From assembly GCF_900105785.1 (NCBI RefSeq), contig NZ_LT629799.1:868001-932000 (forward strand): 64,000 nucleotides of DNA, written 5' to 3'. The position numbers and the translations under genes were made by a program. This DNA is from Microlunatus sagamiharensis. Lineage in GTDB: Bacteria; Actinomycetota; Actinomycetes; Propionibacteriales; Propionibacteriaceae. The notes below the pieces were generated by a model that did no database searches, was not told where the DNA came from, and saw nothing but the letters and a program-made list of their open reading frames with translations. Within the stretch, counting starts at the first letter, position 1. Every line of letters begins with the position of its first letter. Positions 17,204-26,895 of this stretch are shown in pieces.

Positions 17204-20200
17204 TCAGATCTGGACGAGGACGTCGACCCAGAAGTTGGTCGAGCTCGGGACGGTCGGTCGGACGTCGCCGGCGCTGCTGACGCCGCCGCTGACCGGCACG
17301 GTGAGCGGGCCGGACGTGTACGAGCCCACGTACGCGAAGGTGGTCGTCGACCACCGGCCGACGGGTGCGTAGGTCGACGCCGTGTAGGTCGTGCCGGCGC
17401 TGACCGCGACCGGCGTGGCGAAGGTGGCGGTGCGCCACCCCGTGGCGGTCTGGGTCGTGGTCGCGGTGCCCATCAGGGTGCCGTCCGGCGCCCAGAGCTT
17501 GACCGTCCGCGCGGTGTTGGTCGAGGCGGCGTAGTAGCGGACCGCGGTCACCTTGCCGGCGCGCGAGGAGCTGAAGCGCACGCCCACCGTCGTCGGCGTC
17601 GTGGACGTCGAGGTCGCCGACGGCGTGCGCGCCGTCGTGTACAGGCTGAAGGTCTGCGAGGCCGTCGTGAACGACCACGACGCGGGCGACGTCATCGGGA
17701 CCCCGCCCGAGCTCGTGGCGCTGACCGTCACCGTGTACGTCGTCGAGCTCGTGAGGTCGGCGCTCGGGTCGAAGGTCAGCGTGCGGGTGGTCGCGCTGTA
17801 GGTCCCCGAACCCGCGACGGTGGACCCGTTCGGAGCCTTCACCGTGATGCTCAGGCCGGTGGTCGTGACCGCTCGGGCGAAGGTCGCCGTGACGTTCGTG
17901 CCGAGCCCGACGTTGGTCGCCCCTGCCGCTGGTGCCCTGGACGAGAGGGTCGGCGGATCGGTGTCGGCGATCGTGAACGACCAGGTCCGAGGGCTGGTCA
18001 TCGCCAGGCCGGACGTGTTGCTGGCGGTGACCGCGGCGGTGTAAGTACCGGCGCTGGCCAGGGCCGCACCCGGGGCGAACGTCACCGTGCGCGTGGCCGG
18101 GTCGTAGGCCGTGGTGCCGGTGACGGCGACGCCCCCGCTGGTCCGGAGGGTGAGCTGGACGCTCGCCGGGTCCACGTCCCTCGCGAAGGTGGCGGTGACC
18201 TTCGTGCCGGCGGCGAGGTTGGTCGCGCCGGAGCCCGGCGTGGTCGACGTCACCGCGGGCGCGACGGTGTCGGCCGTGGTGAAGGTCCACGACGTCGGAG
18301 CCGCCATGGCGACGCCCGAGGTGTTCACCGCCGTGACCGACGCCGTGTGACCGGTGGACCCGGCCATGGGCGACGAGGGCGTGAAGGTGACCGTCCTCGA
18401 GGCTGCGTCGTAGGTGGTGGCGCCGCCGACCGAGGCCGAGGTGCTGGTGTTCTTCACGGTCAGCACCACGCTGGCCGGGTCGACGGCCCGGGCGAAGCTG
18501 GCCGTCACCTTGCTCGTCGCCGTCACGCCCACGGCGCCCGGCGAGGGGCTCGTGGTCGACACCGTCGGGGGCTGGGTGTCCGCCGTGGTGAACCCCCAGG
18601 TCCTGGGAGCGGCCATGCTGATGCCCGACGTGTTCCGCGCCGACACCGAGACCGTGTAAGCCGTGCTGTCGGCCAGGCCCGAGGTGGGGGTGAACGTCGC
18701 GGTGCGCATGGTCGCGTCGTAGGTCGTGGAGCCTGCGGCGACCGCGGAGGTGTCGGACCGCGCGACGGTGAAGAGCACCGAGGCGGGGTCCACGGGCGAG
18801 GCGAAGGTCGCCGTCACCGTGCTCGCCGTCGGCACGCCGGAGGCGCCGTCGGCCGGGCTGATGGTCGTCACGCTGGGCGGCTGGGTGTCCGCGGTCGTGA
18901 AGCTCCACGCCCTGGGTGCGGACATCGCGACCCCGGACGCGCTGGCCGCCGAGACCGTCGCGGTGTAGGTCGTCGCTCCCGAGAGCGGGGCCGCCAGCGT
19001 GAAGGTGGCCGTCCTGCTGGTCGCGTCGTAGCCGAGCTGGCCGCCGACCAGGCCGCCGCTCGCGTCGCGCAGGTCCAGCTGCAGCGATGCGGGGTCGATG
19101 GCGCGGCTGAAGGTCGCGGTCACGCTCGTGCCGAGCGGGACGCCGGTGGCGGCGCTCGCCGGGGTCGTCGAGGCGACCTGCAGAGGGGTGTCGTCGTTGG
19201 TGTCGAAGACGACGTCGACGTAGTAGTTCGAGCTCGCGTACGAGTGGTCGGGGAAGCCGTCGCCGTAGACGTAGACGCTGCCGGGGTCGACGCTGGCCAG
19301 CGGGGTGTTCACCACGGGGTTGGCGAAGTAGTTCAGGTCTGCGGCGTAGTGCCCCTTCGGGGCGTAGTAGGCGGCGACGTAGGTCGTGCCGGCGACCACG
19401 GGCACGTTGGCGCTGAAGTCGGCGGTCTGCCAGCCGGTGCCGGAGTCGTCGAACGTGAGGCTCGCGAGCTTCTGGCCGGACGCGGAGTAGAGCGTCCCCG
19501 TGTGGGTGCCGGTGTTGTTCGCGTCGCGCCAGTAGCGCAGGCCCTTGACGAAACCGGTGGTCGTCGGCGTGAACCTGAGCCCGAGCGTCACCGCGTCGCT
19601 GTCGCCGCCGTCGGACTGGACCGGCTGCGTGGTGGTCTCCATCAGGGAGCACGGGCAGGCGGCGGCGCCGGACGTCGTGAAGCTCACGCTGACCGACCCC
19701 GACATCTTGGGGCCGCCGGTGCTGACCGCGTCGCTCACGGTCATCGTGTACCTGGTCCCGGGCGCCAGGTCGGTCGCCGGCACGAACGTCGCCGTCGTGC
19801 CCTGGGACTCGGTGCCCGTCATCCCCTCGACGGCGGCGCCGTCGGAGGCGCGGACCACGCTGATCCGTGCCGAGCCCGGCTGCACCGCGGTGTTGAACCT
19901 CACCTGCAGGTGGTCGTTCACGGGCACCGACCGGGCGCCGTCACCGGGCGAGGTGGACGAGACCGTCGGCCTCGTGCCCGCGCTCGGCACGAAGACGGGG
20001 TCCACGAAGTAGTTCGCGTCGGAGGTGTTGCCGGGCGCGTCGCCCGGTGAGTAGGTGTAGCGACCGGCGCCGGCCGGCGTCGACAGCGGTCCCTTCACGA
20101 CCGGGTTGCTCAGCCCGCCGGAGGTGTAGCCGTACCGACCCGTCGACGACGTGTAGCTGACGACGTAGGTCGTGTCCTTCGTGACCTGCTGCGGGGAGGC

Positions 20201-23128
20201 GAAGCTCGCCTCCTGCCAGCCGGACGTCGACTCGGTGGTGGTGACCGCCTGGGCCACCTTGGTCGAGCCGGACCACAGGTTGACCGTGTGCGGGGCGGTC
20301 TCCTCGGGCCGCTTCCAGAACCGGACGCCCGTGACCTGACCGCTCTGGGCCGGCTTGAACGCGACCCCCAGCTTCACGCCCCCGGAGTCGTCGGCCGGGC
20401 CGGCGCTCGGCTGGTCGGAGTCGTCGAACAAGGTGCAGGGGCAGTCGTTCGGCGTCGCGTCCGGGTCGACGGTCGTGAAGCTCCACTGCACCGGGGCGGC
20501 GAGCGTCGCCGCGTTGACCGTCGCGGTGTAGACCGTGCTGCTCGCGAGGCCCTGTGCCGGGTTGAAGGTCGCCGTCCGGCTCGCGGCGTTCCACGTCGTC
20601 GTGCCGGTGATGACGTTCTGCGCGGCGTCGACGACCTGGAAGGAGATGCTCGCGGGGTCGACGACCTTCGAGAAGGTCGCGGTGGCCACGGCGGTCGTCG
20701 CCACCGAGCTCGACCCGGACCTCGGGCTGGTCGCGGTCACGGTGGCCGGGATCGTGTCGTCGGGGGAGAACACCGCGTCGACGTAGTAGTTCGACTGCTG
20801 GTAGCTGTTCGTCGGGAAGGTCGACCCCTGGGCGAAGACGCCGTTCGTCACCCCGGCCCCGCCCGACGCGACGAGCACGCCTGCGTCGTAGGGCCTGCCG
20901 AAGAAGTAGGAGTCGGCGGAGTAGTGCCCCTTCGGCGCGTAGTAGGCCGCCACGTACGTGGTGCCGGCCTCGATCGGCACGGCGGTGCTGAACTGCAGGG
21001 TCTGCCAGCCCGTCGCGCTCTCGTTGGTGAACGTCCCGCTGGCGAGCTGGGTGCCGGAGGCGGAGTACAGGGTCCCGGTGTGCGTGCCGGTGTTCGCGGT
21101 GGCCTTGTAGAACCGGATGCCGCTGACGTAGCCGTCGCGCGTCGAGGTGAACTTGGTGCCCACGGTCACGGGGATGGCGTCACCCGGGTCGGCGACCCTC
21201 GGGGTCGCGACGCCGAAGATCGAGCACGGGCAGCCGGAGCTGACCGCGACGTTCACCGGGACCGAGGTGCGGGCCGAGTCGTCGGTGGCACGCACCTGGA
21301 CGGCCGAGGCGCCGTTACCGGTCAGGATGCCCGAGTAGGTCCAGCTCGTCGTCCCCGTCGCCGGGTGGAAGCTGGCGCCGCCGTCGACCGACACCTCGAC
21401 GCCGGCGACCCGACCGCCCTGGTCGGTCGCCGTGCCGGTGACGGTCAGGAGCGACCCCTGGGTCAGGGACTGACCGGCAGCCGGAGTGGTCACGGTCACG
21501 GACGGCGCCACGGTGTCGGTCGAGGCCGTCACCGCGGTCAGGCCCGGGGCGAGCGTCGTGGCCGGCGCACCCATGTCGGTCAGCAGGTTGAGCGTCGCCT
21601 GCCGCACCCGTGGGTCGGCTGCGGGGCGGTCCGAGCCGTCACCCGACGAGTCCAGCCCCCACGACCACTGGATCGTGCCGGCGGAGAAGACCAGGGCGCC
21701 GCTCGCCGCACGGTAGAGCGTGATGTGGTGGGTCGTCGAGCCCGGGCTCACCGTCGTGCCGAAGTCGCGCAGGTACTCGGGGGTGTCACCCACCGCCGTC
21801 GACATGTCGATGAGGCCGGCAGGCCGGTACCCGTTGTCCAGGTCCTCGTTCGACTCGTAGCCGACCGTGTGGTCGGCGAGCGTGGCCTTCGTGCCGGCGG
21901 CCATCGACGCGAGCGACGTCCCCCGCCAGACGCGGAGCTTGCCCTCCTCCGCGCTCACCTGCATGGGGAAGTCGTCGGAGTTCGCCTGGTAGAGGGTGCC
22001 GATGAGCGCGTTCTCCGGGCCGAACCCGTAGCCCAGGTCGCCGAACCGCGGGTCACGCCAGGTCGCCGTCGGCTCGACGGGGTCGATCGGCGCGTTCGCC
22101 CAGGTGTCCTTGTAGTCGACGATGGTGCGGTTCGGGGTGTTCGAGCCGTCCTGCGAGGGCTCGAGACGGGTCTTCCAGTACACGTCGTTGCCGCCGAAGA
22201 ACGCGAGGTTGACACCCTGGTCACGGGCGTCGGTGACGTTCTTGCGCTGCTCCTTCGTCCAGTACTCGTCGTGCCCGACCGAGAGGAAGACCTTGTGCTT
22301 GGGCAGCAGCGCCGGGTCGGCCGCCACGTCGAGGCCGGAGACGTACGAGACGTCGATCCCGTTCTGCTCGAGGAAGCGGATCATCGGGTACTCGTTCGAG
22401 AACAGGAAGTCCCGCCCGTACGCGGCTCCGCGGGTCGAGTAGGGCCGGTTGTAGCTGATCTTGTAGGCCCGGCCGTTGGCCTTGCCCTCGTAGAAGTCGG
22501 AGCCGCCGTACTTGTTGTAGGCCTGCCAGGTGGAGTCGGAGGTCTGGAACAGCGCCTTGGAGGTGTTCCCGTCGTTGCGGACGACGAAGGGGATGTGCGA
22601 GTCGCCACCGTCGCTGCGGATCAGCCGGGCGATGTAGACGCCGGAGACCGAGGTGGACGGGACGTTCCAGGACGCGGAGACGCCCCACGTCCCGCAGTCG
22701 TACAGCTCGGTGCTGGCGTCGCTCGCGCACGGGGGCTGGACCTGGGGGAGCGGGACGGACGGGGCGATCGTCGTGATGTCCCGGGCGCCGGCGCCCTGGT
22801 ACCAGCCGAGGCGGTAGATCTTGATCGAGTACGCGCGGGCGTCGGTGTTGATCTTGAAGTCGATCCTGGACCCGGCGTTCACGCTGGTCGCCGTGGCGAA
22901 CCCCTGGATGCTGTCGTCGCCGGCGCCGAAGATGTCCCAGTCGTCGGTGCTCCCGGGCAGCTGGTTCTCGCAGGCGACCGCGTTGCCGGTGCACGCGGCC
23001 AGCGCGCGGTCGGCCGGCAGCACCAGCGTGAGCGCGACGGTGGACAGGGCCACCAGGACGGCGAGGGCGGCTGTCCTGGGCGACCTGCGCGTGCCGCCCG
23101 AGGCGGCTCCATGGTGCGTGCGCGTCAC
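17204..23128 (-). CDS. Giant secreted multidomain protein: dimethylformamidase-beta-like domain, DUF4082 modules and Ig-like repeats
   Basis: A protein of 1974 residues. GTG 23126-23128 has GGGGGGAC 4 nt upstream. Residues 1-45 form a signal peptide (arginine-rich start, ALAVLVALSTVALTLVL core, ALA-A cleavage site). Residues about 46-540 resemble the N,N-dimethylformamidase beta-subunit C-terminal fold (YRLGWYQGAGAR, VRNDGNTSKALF, SVGHDEYWTKEQR, FFGGNDVYWKTRLE). An Ig-like domain follows, then alternating DUF4082-like modules (four; three begin CPC) and Big_5/SbsA-type Ig-like domains (seven, the last five in tandem). There is no LPXTG or membrane anchor. Enzyme activity is unproven; the domain is common in large actinobacterial exoproteins. 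It heads the sugar operon, so an extracellular role with the polysaccharide is inferred. Confidence 0.82.
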   Translation of the reverse strand: MTRTHHGAASGGTRRSPRTAALAVLVALSTVALTLVLPADRALAACTGNAVACENQLPGSTDDWDIFGAGDDSIQGFATATSVNAGSRIDFKINTDARAYSIKIYRLGWYQGAGARDITTIAPSVPLPQVQPPCASDASTELYDCGTWGVSASWNVPSTSVSGVYIARLIRSDGGDSHIPFVVRNDGNTSKALFQTSDSTWQAYNKYGGSDFYEGKANGRAYKISYNRPYSTRGAAYGRDFLFSNEYPMIRFLEQNGIDVSYVSGLDVAADPALLPKHKVFLSVGHDEYWTKEQRKNVTDARDQGVNLAFFGGNDVYWKTRLEPSQDGSNTPNRTIVDYKDTWANAPIDPVEPTATWRDPRFGDLGYGFGPENALIGTLYQANSDDFPMQVSAEEGKLRVWRGTSLASMAAGTKATLADHTVGYESNEDLDNGYRPAGLIDMSTAVGDTPEYLRDFGTTVSPGSTTHHITLYRAASGALVFSAGTIQWSWGLDSSGDGSDRPAADPRVRQATLNLLTDMGAPATTLAPGLTAVTASTDTVAPSVTVTTPAAGQSLTQGSLLTVTGTATDQGGRVAGVEVSVDGGASFHPATGTTSWTYSGILTGNGASAVQVRATDDSARTSVPVNVAVSSGCPCSIFGVATPRVADPGDAIPVTVGTKFTSTRDGYVSGIRFYKATANTGTHTGTLYSASGTQLASGTFTNESATGWQTLQFSTAVPIEAGTTYVAAYYAPKGHYSADSYFFGRPYDAGVLVASGGAGVTNGVFAQGSTFPTNSYQQSNYYVDAVFSPDDTIPATVTATSPRSGSSSVATTAVATATFSKVVDPASISFQVVDAAQNVITGTTTWNAASRTATFNPAQGLASSTVYTATVNAATLAAPVQWSFTTVDPDATPNDCPCTLFDDSDQPSAGPADDSGGVKLGVAFKPAQSGQVTGVRFWKRPEETAPHTVNLWSGSTKVAQAVTTTESTSGWQEASFASPQQVTKDTTYVVSYTSSTGRYGYTSGGLSNPVVKGPLSTPAGAGRYTYSPGDAPGNTSDANYFVDPVFVPSAGTRPTVSSTSPGDGARSVPVNDHLQVRFNTAVQPGSARISVVRASDGAAVEGMTGTESQGTTATFVPATDLAPGTRYTMTVSDAVSTGGPKMSGSVSVSFTTSGAAACPCSLMETTTQPVQSDGGDSDAVTLGLRFTPTTTGFVKGLRYWRDANNTGTHTGTLYSASGQKLASLTFDDSGTGWQTADFSANVPVVAGTTYVAAYYAPKGHYAADLNYFANPVVNTPLASVDPGSVYVYGDGFPDHSYASSNYYVDVVFDTNDDTPLQVASTTPASAATGVPLGTSVTATFSRAIDPASLQLDLRDASGGLVGGQLGYDATSRTATFTLAAPLSGATTYTATVSAASASGVAMSAPRAWSFTTADTQPPSVTTISPADGASGVPTASTVTATFASPVDPASVLFTVARSDTSAVAAGSTTYDATMRTATFTPTSGLADSTAYTVSVSARNTSGISMAAPRTWGFTTADTQPPTVSTTSPSPGAVGVTATSKVTASFARAVDPASVVLTVKNTSTSASVGGATTYDAASRTVTFTPSSPMAGSTGHTASVTAVNTSGVAMAAPTSWTFTTADTVAPAVTSTTPGSGATNLAAGTKVTATFARDVDPASVQLTLRTSGGVAVTGTTAYDPATRTVTFAPGAALASAGTYTAAVTASNTSGLAMTSPRTWSFTIADTDPPTLSSRAPAAGATNVGLGTNVTATFARAVTTTGLSITVKAPNGSTVAGSGTYSATTRTLTFDPSADLTSSTTYTVTVSATSSGGVPMTSPASWSFTTASQTFSLYTTARTPSATSTSTTPTTVGVRFSSSRAGKVTAVRYYAASTNTARTVKLWAPDGTLMGTATTTQTATGWRTATFATPVAVSAGTTYTASTYAPVGRWSTTTFAYVGSYTSGPLTVPVSGGVSSAGDVRPTVPSSTNFWVDVLVQI
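17657..19192 (-). repeat. Five tandem Ig-like (Big_5/SbsA-type) coding repeats of about 307 bp
   Basis: Five units of about 102 codons lie end to end. Each begins with a D-T/D-PP boundary, contains TVTATFA-PVDPAS-like and Y(D/S)A-TRT-TF-P segments, and ends W-FTTAD. Units differ at many positions, so this is an old expansion rather than a recent slippage product. Two more units of the same family lie separately in the same gene near 19.7-20.0 kb and 20.45-20.75 kb. Confidence 0.75.
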
Positions 23129-23471
23129 GTCGTCCCCCCGGACCGTGCGGCCGCTCGCGCGGCTCGTCCCGCCACCCCCCGCGGCGGGACCCGCTCACGG
23201 ATGCCGACGGCGTCCGACGAGGCACGCCCTGGTCCAGCACCCGACTCGCAGGTGGTTGGACACTAGGTCGGTCGCGCTGCCGCGAACGAGAAAAGCAAGA
23301 ATCTCCTGAGAGACTCCTGCACGTGTGGGTCTTTGACACCGCTCGTCCGGTCGAGGGGCAGCGCCGGTAACGCTGAACGTGCCGTGGACGATGACCACGA
23401 GGAGGCACGCGGGGACCTCGTCGGCACGCACCACGAGCCGGGCACGGCTCGCCCACAGCCAGGAGCGCCCC
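23129..23471. promoter_or_regulatory. Divergent intergenic region between the giant exoprotein and beta-helix genes
   Basis: This 343-bp stretch has no credible gene. It is less GC-rich than its surroundings, especially 23289-23336. A TAGTGT box (minus strand, 23265-23260) could be a -10 for the giant-protein operon with a leader of about 125 nt. TTGACA at 23333-23338 faces the beta-helix gene, but no well-spaced -10 follows it. No riboswitch consensus was recognised. Confidence 0.35.
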
Positions 23472-24734
23472 ATGCGTCGACCACTGACCGCGCTCGTGTT
23501 CCTCGTCCTCGCGGCTCTGCTCGGCGGCAGCATCGCGGCCGGCGCGGCGACGCCGAACGACACCTCCTGCCGCAAGGCCACCGTCTCCGGCTCGCCGAGC
23601 ACCAAGGAGCTGCTGGCCTACGACGCGTGCCGGTTCGACAAGCTCGACGCCGCCGTCGCGGCGCTGAAGCCCACCCCGGCGCCGGGGTCGACCCCCGCTG
23701 CGTCGAGCACGCCGAGGCCTTCTGGCGGACCCACGTCGACCGTCCCCAGCCCGACGCCCAGCCCGACCCCCAGCCCGACGCAGCCGGACGTGCGCCCCGC
23801 TGCGTGCGTCGGTGCGGCGAACACGCCGGGAGGTGCGGACCCGTGGGGAGGTTGCTGGCCCGGCCCGCAGAACACGGGCTACCCGCGGGGCGTCGCCGGT
23901 GACACCCGCAAGGCCGTCACGCTCACCGACTACACGGGCCCGACCACGATCCGCACCTGCGGCGTCGTGATCGACTCGAAGACGATCAAGCAGGACCTGC
24001 TGGTCGAGGCCGGGAACGGCACCGACCTCACGAAGCCGTGCGTCACCATCACCAACAGCCTCGTCCAGGGTGTGATCTTCTCGGAGCGGACGACGTGGGG
24101 GCCGGTCGTCGTCCGTGACAGCACGGTGAGGCCGAACGGCCTCTCCTGGTGGGAGAACGTCGGACGTTCCAACACCCTCGTCGAGCGTGTCGACTCCACC
24201 GGCTCGCAGGGGGTGGTGAAGTGCGACATGAACTGCGTCGTCCGTGACTCCTGGGTCCACGGGATGCGGCTGGGTGGTGCGTACCACTACAACGCGGCCG
24301 GCGGGAACGGGACCGACCGCTTCACCGTCGAGCACAACTGGTTGACCTGCGGGGACTGGTCGTCGAAGGAGGACGACGTCGTCAGCGGGAGCAACGGCGA
24401 CGCCGGGTGCTCGGCCGTCATCGGCTTCTACGGCGACTACGCCCCCTTCACCAACAGCACGATCCGCCGCAACCACCTGCTGTCGACGTTCGACATGAGC
24501 ACCTCCGGCAAGAACCAGCAGTCGGCCTACTGCCTCAACCCCGGCTACTACCCGGGCAAGCCGTACGGCACGGTGTCGAAGGTGGCGATCACCGACAACG
24601 TCTTCGGGCGCGGCGGGTCCGGGCGGTGCGGGGTCTTCGGGCCGGTCAACAGCATCGGGAAGGACCTCGGCGACAACACCTGGTCTGGCAACCGCTACGA
24701 CGACGGGACGGCGATCCCGGTCGAGCTCGGCTGA
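23472..24734 (+). CDS. Secreted right-handed beta-helix-like protein
   Basis: A protein of 420 residues. ATG 23472 follows AGGAG by 6 nt. It has a signal peptide (ALVFLVLAALLGGSIAAGAA, cleavage near residue 26), a Pro/Ser/Thr linker with PSPTPSPTPSP, then a C-terminal domain of about 300 residues. That domain contains repeated short beta-strand units (CGVVIDSKTI, CVTITNSLVQGVIF, VVRDSTVRPNG, NTLVERVDST, CVVRDSWVHG, FTVEHNWLTC), the pattern of parallel beta-helix proteins such as pectate-lyase-like folds. Paired cysteines are frequent. No catalytic motif is recognisable. The C-terminal third is paralogous to the fragment at 1-392. Only 29 bp separate it from dxr. Confidence 0.72.
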   Translation: MRRPLTALVFLVLAALLGGSIAAGAATPNDTSCRKATVSGSPSTKELLAYDACRFDKLDAAVAALKPTPAPGSTPAASSTPRPSGGPTSTVPSPTPSPTPSPTQPDVRPAACVGAANTPGGADPWGGCWPGPQNTGYPRGVAGDTRKAVTLTDYTGPTTIRTCGVVIDSKTIKQDLLVEAGNGTDLTKPCVTITNSLVQGVIFSERTTWGPVVVRDSTVRPNGLSWWENVGRSNTLVERVDSTGSQGVVKCDMNCVVRDSWVHGMRLGGAYHYNAAGGNGTDRFTVEHNWLTCGDWSSKEDDVVSGSNGDAGCSAVIGFYGDYAPFTNSTIRRNHLLSTFDMSTSGKNQQSAYCLNPGYYPGKPYGTVSKVAITDNVFGRGGSGRCGVFGPVNSIGKDLGDNTWSGNRYDDGTAIPVELG

Positions 24735-24751
24735 GCCAGGGTCCCACCTGA

Positions 24752-24757
24752 CACACT
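24752..24757 (+). promoter_or_regulatory. Candidate -10 box (CACACT) for leaderless dxr
   Basis: CACACT ends 6 nt before the dxr GTG. It lacks the leading TA of the consensus but has the spacing seen at proS and ribF, and no Shine-Dalgarno sequence is present. Confidence 0.3.
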
Positions 24758-24763
24758 GAGGCG

Positions 24764-26023
24764 GTGCGGAGCGTCGTTGTCCTGGGCAGCACCGGTTCGA
24801 TCGGCAAGCAGGCCTTGGAGGTCGTGGGACGGCGTCCGGAGGAGTTCCGCGTGGTCGGCCTGGCGGCCGGGGGAGCGTCGGTCGAGCTGCTGGCGCGCCA
24901 GGCGCTGGAGACCGGGGCCCGGGTCGTCGCCGTCGCCCGGGCGAGCGCCGTGCAGGACCTCCAGCTCGCCTTCTACGCCGAGGCGAGCCGGCGTGGATGG
25001 TCGAGCGGCGAGGCGACGCTGCCTAGGATCCTCGGCGGTCCCGACGCCGCGACCGAGCTCGCCGGGATGGACTGCGACGTGGTCCTCAACGGCATCACCG
25101 GCTCCACCGCGCTGCGACCCACGCTGGCCGCGCTCGCGGCCGGGACGACGCTGGCGCTGGCCAACAAGGAGTCGCTGGTCGTCGGCGGGCCGATCGTGCT
25201 GGCCGCGGCCGCGCCCGGGCAGATCGTTGCCGTCGACTCGGAGCACTCGGCGATCGCCCAGTGCCTGCGGGGCGGGCGCGCCGAGGAGGTCGACCGGCTC
25301 GTCCTGACGGCGAGCGGGGGACCGTTCCGTGGACGTACGCGGGCGGAGATGGCCGACGTGACCCCGGCCGAGGCGCTGGCGCACCCGACCTGGGACATGG
25401 GCCGTGTGATCACCACGAACTCGGCCACCCTGATCAACAAGGGCCTCGAGCTGCTCGAGGCCCACCTCCTCTACGGTGTCGACCTCGACCGCATCGACGT
25501 CGTCGTGCACCCGCAGTCGCAGGTGCACTCGATGGTGCAGTTCGTCGACGGCTCGACGCTGGCGCAGTGCTCGCCGCCGGACATGCGGCTGCCGATCGCC
25601 CTCGCGCTGGGCTGGCCCGACCGGGTGCCCGGGGCGGCCGCGCCCAACGACTGGTCCCGCGCGCAGACGTGGACCTTCGAGCCGCTCGACGACGAGGCAT
25701 TCCCTGCGGTCGAGCTGGCCAGGACCGCCGGGCGCCACGGGGGCAGCGCGCCTGCGGTCTACAACGCCGCGAACGAGGTCTGCGTGGACGCCTTCCACGA
25801 GTGTCGCCTGCCGTTCCTCGGCATCGTCGACGTGGTCTCCCGGGTCCTCCGGGAGCACGTGGCGGCGCCTCCGGAGGGCCCTGCCGCGCAGCCCGGGGCC
25901 TCGTTGGTCGGCAGCGCCGACCTGACCCTGGAGTCGGTGCTCGCCGCCGACGCCTGGGCCCGCGCGAGGGCAGCCGCGCGGGTGGAGCAGGTGGGCGGCC
26001 GCCCAGCAACGGCGCGGGACTAG
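24764..26023 (+). CDS. dxr: 1-deoxy-D-xylulose 5-phosphate reductoisomerase
   Basis: A 419-residue enzyme of the MEP isoprenoid pathway. It converts DXP to 2-C-methyl-D-erythritol 4-phosphate with NADPH and a divalent metal. The N-terminus has GSTGSIG (residues 8-14, NADPH loop), then [21 protein letters not shown] (metal-binding Asp and Glu), SGGPF and AHPTWDMG. The length fits the family. The C-terminus ends [20 protein letters not shown]; a diverged second copy of this end lies at 27153-27262 just before rseP. The TAG stop interlocks with that of the antisense dioxygenase gene at CTAG (26020-26023). In most actinobacteria dxr runs directly into rseP, so the interruption here is unusual. 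Confidence 0.96.
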   Translation: MRSVVVLGSTGSIGKQALEVVGRRPEEFRVVGLAAGGASVELLARQALETGARVVAVARASAVQDLQLAFYAEASRRGWSSGEATLPRILGGPDAATELAGMDCDVVLNGITGSTALRPTLAALAAGTTLALANKESLVVGGPIVLAAAAPGQIVAVDSEHSAIAQCLRGGRAEEVDRLVLTASGGPFRGRTRAEMADVTPAEALAHPTWDMGRVITTNSATLINKGLELLEAHLLYGVDLDRIDVVVHPQSQVHSMVQFVDGSTLAQCSPPDMRLPIALALGWPDRVPGAAAPNDWSRAQTWTFEPLDDEAFPAVELARTAGRHGGSAPAVYNAANEVCVDAFHECRLPFLGIVDVVSRVLREHVAAPPEGPAAQPGASLVGSADLTLESVLAADAWARARAAARVEQVGGRPATARD

Positions 26024-26895
26024 GCCGGCAGGCAGGCCAGCTGCTCCGGGGTCAGCCCGGCGCGGATCCGGGCGTCCTCGTCGGCCGTGAAGGGCTCGGC
26101 CGCCGGCATGGTCTTGATCGGGTTGCGTGACGTCCAGGTGAAGGTGACGGAGTACCGGTCCTTGTCCTCCGCCGGGCTCGCCCGGTGAAGGATCCTCGCC
26201 GGGTCGGCGAGCACCGCCGTCCACCGGGGCCCGACCGCCTTCACCCACTCCGCGGGCGGCACGACCTTCTCCATCTCGACGTCCGGCACGAAACCGGCCA
26301 CGTACCTGAGCTCCTTGACGGCGGGGTCGGACACGGGACGCGGCACGTACTGCAGCGCTCCGCCCTGCGGTGTCACGTCGTCGATCCAGACCAGGATCTT
26401 GAAGACCTTGTGGTCCTCGATGTCGCGGTGCCACTGACGCGTGCCCTCGACCCGGCCGTCCGCCACTTCGCGGTAGACCGCGGCGCCGTAGTAGGTGACC
26501 GGCAGCCCGACGTAGTTCTCCACGAGGTCGAGCAGCTCCTGCTGCAGGCCCCAGCGCCACAGCGCGGCGTCGGCCATCAGCTCGTCGTGCGCCGGCTTCA
26601 GCGCGCTGGCTCCCTCGGGGTCGCGGCCGGCGAGGGAGGCCTTCAGGTCGTCGAGGATGACCTTCAGCCGCTCGGTGCCCGGGATGCCGAGCGCGTCGAG
26701 CGACGTGACGGCGACGCCGGTGGTCTCGACCTCCTCGATCAGCGCCGCGGTGGACGGGCTGATCGTCGGCAGGTGGGGGCGGTGCTCCCGCACCCGGGCC
26801 TCGTACGCGTTCTGCACCAGCCGGTTGACCGGCGCGAACCGCGCGATCACCTGACGCTTGGCACGGTTGGTCACCCGGTTGAGCGTGCTCGTCAT
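26020..26895 (-). CDS. PhyH-like Fe(II)/2-oxoglutarate-dependent dioxygenase
   Basis: A protein of 291 residues with a jelly-roll oxygenase signature. [10 protein letters not shown] places His156 and Asp158 as the first two iron ligands. [19 protein letters not shown] supplies the distal His237, with Arg248 as the likely 2-oxoglutarate anchor. [10 protein letters not shown] between them is typical of phytanoyl-CoA dioxygenase (PF05721) relatives. The N-terminal 40 residues are basic and helical. The substrate is unknown. It lies antisense between dxr and a duplicate dxr 3' end, and its stop codon interlocks with the dxr stop. It could be cargo of a recombination event. No RBS of note; the ATG at 26893-26895 is the first good start. 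Confidence 0.78.
   Translation of the reverse strand: MTSTLNRVTNRAKRQVIARFAPVNRLVQNAYEARVREHRPHLPTISPSTAALIEEVETTGVAVTSLDALGIPGTERLKVILDDLKASLAGRDPEGASALKPAHDELMADAALWRWGLQQELLDLVENYVGLPVTYYGAAVYREVADGRVEGTRQWHRDIEDHKVFKILVWIDDVTPQGGALQYVPRPVSDPAVKELRYVAGFVPDVEMEKVVPPAEWVKAVGPRWTAVLADPARILHRASPAEDKDRYSVTFTWTSRNPIKTMPAAEPFTADEDARIRAGLTPEQLACLPA

Noticed and set aside
17553-18968. A series of short plus-strand ORFs at about 300-bp intervals
   Set aside because: They are antisense images of the tandem Ig-like repeats of the large minus-strand gene; their period follows the repeat and they have no RBS or recognisable product.
23129-23471. Riboswitch in the AT-richer region before the beta-helix gene
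   Set aside because: No conserved core of the c-di-GMP, c-di-AMP or other known classes could be recognised; only weak short hairpins.
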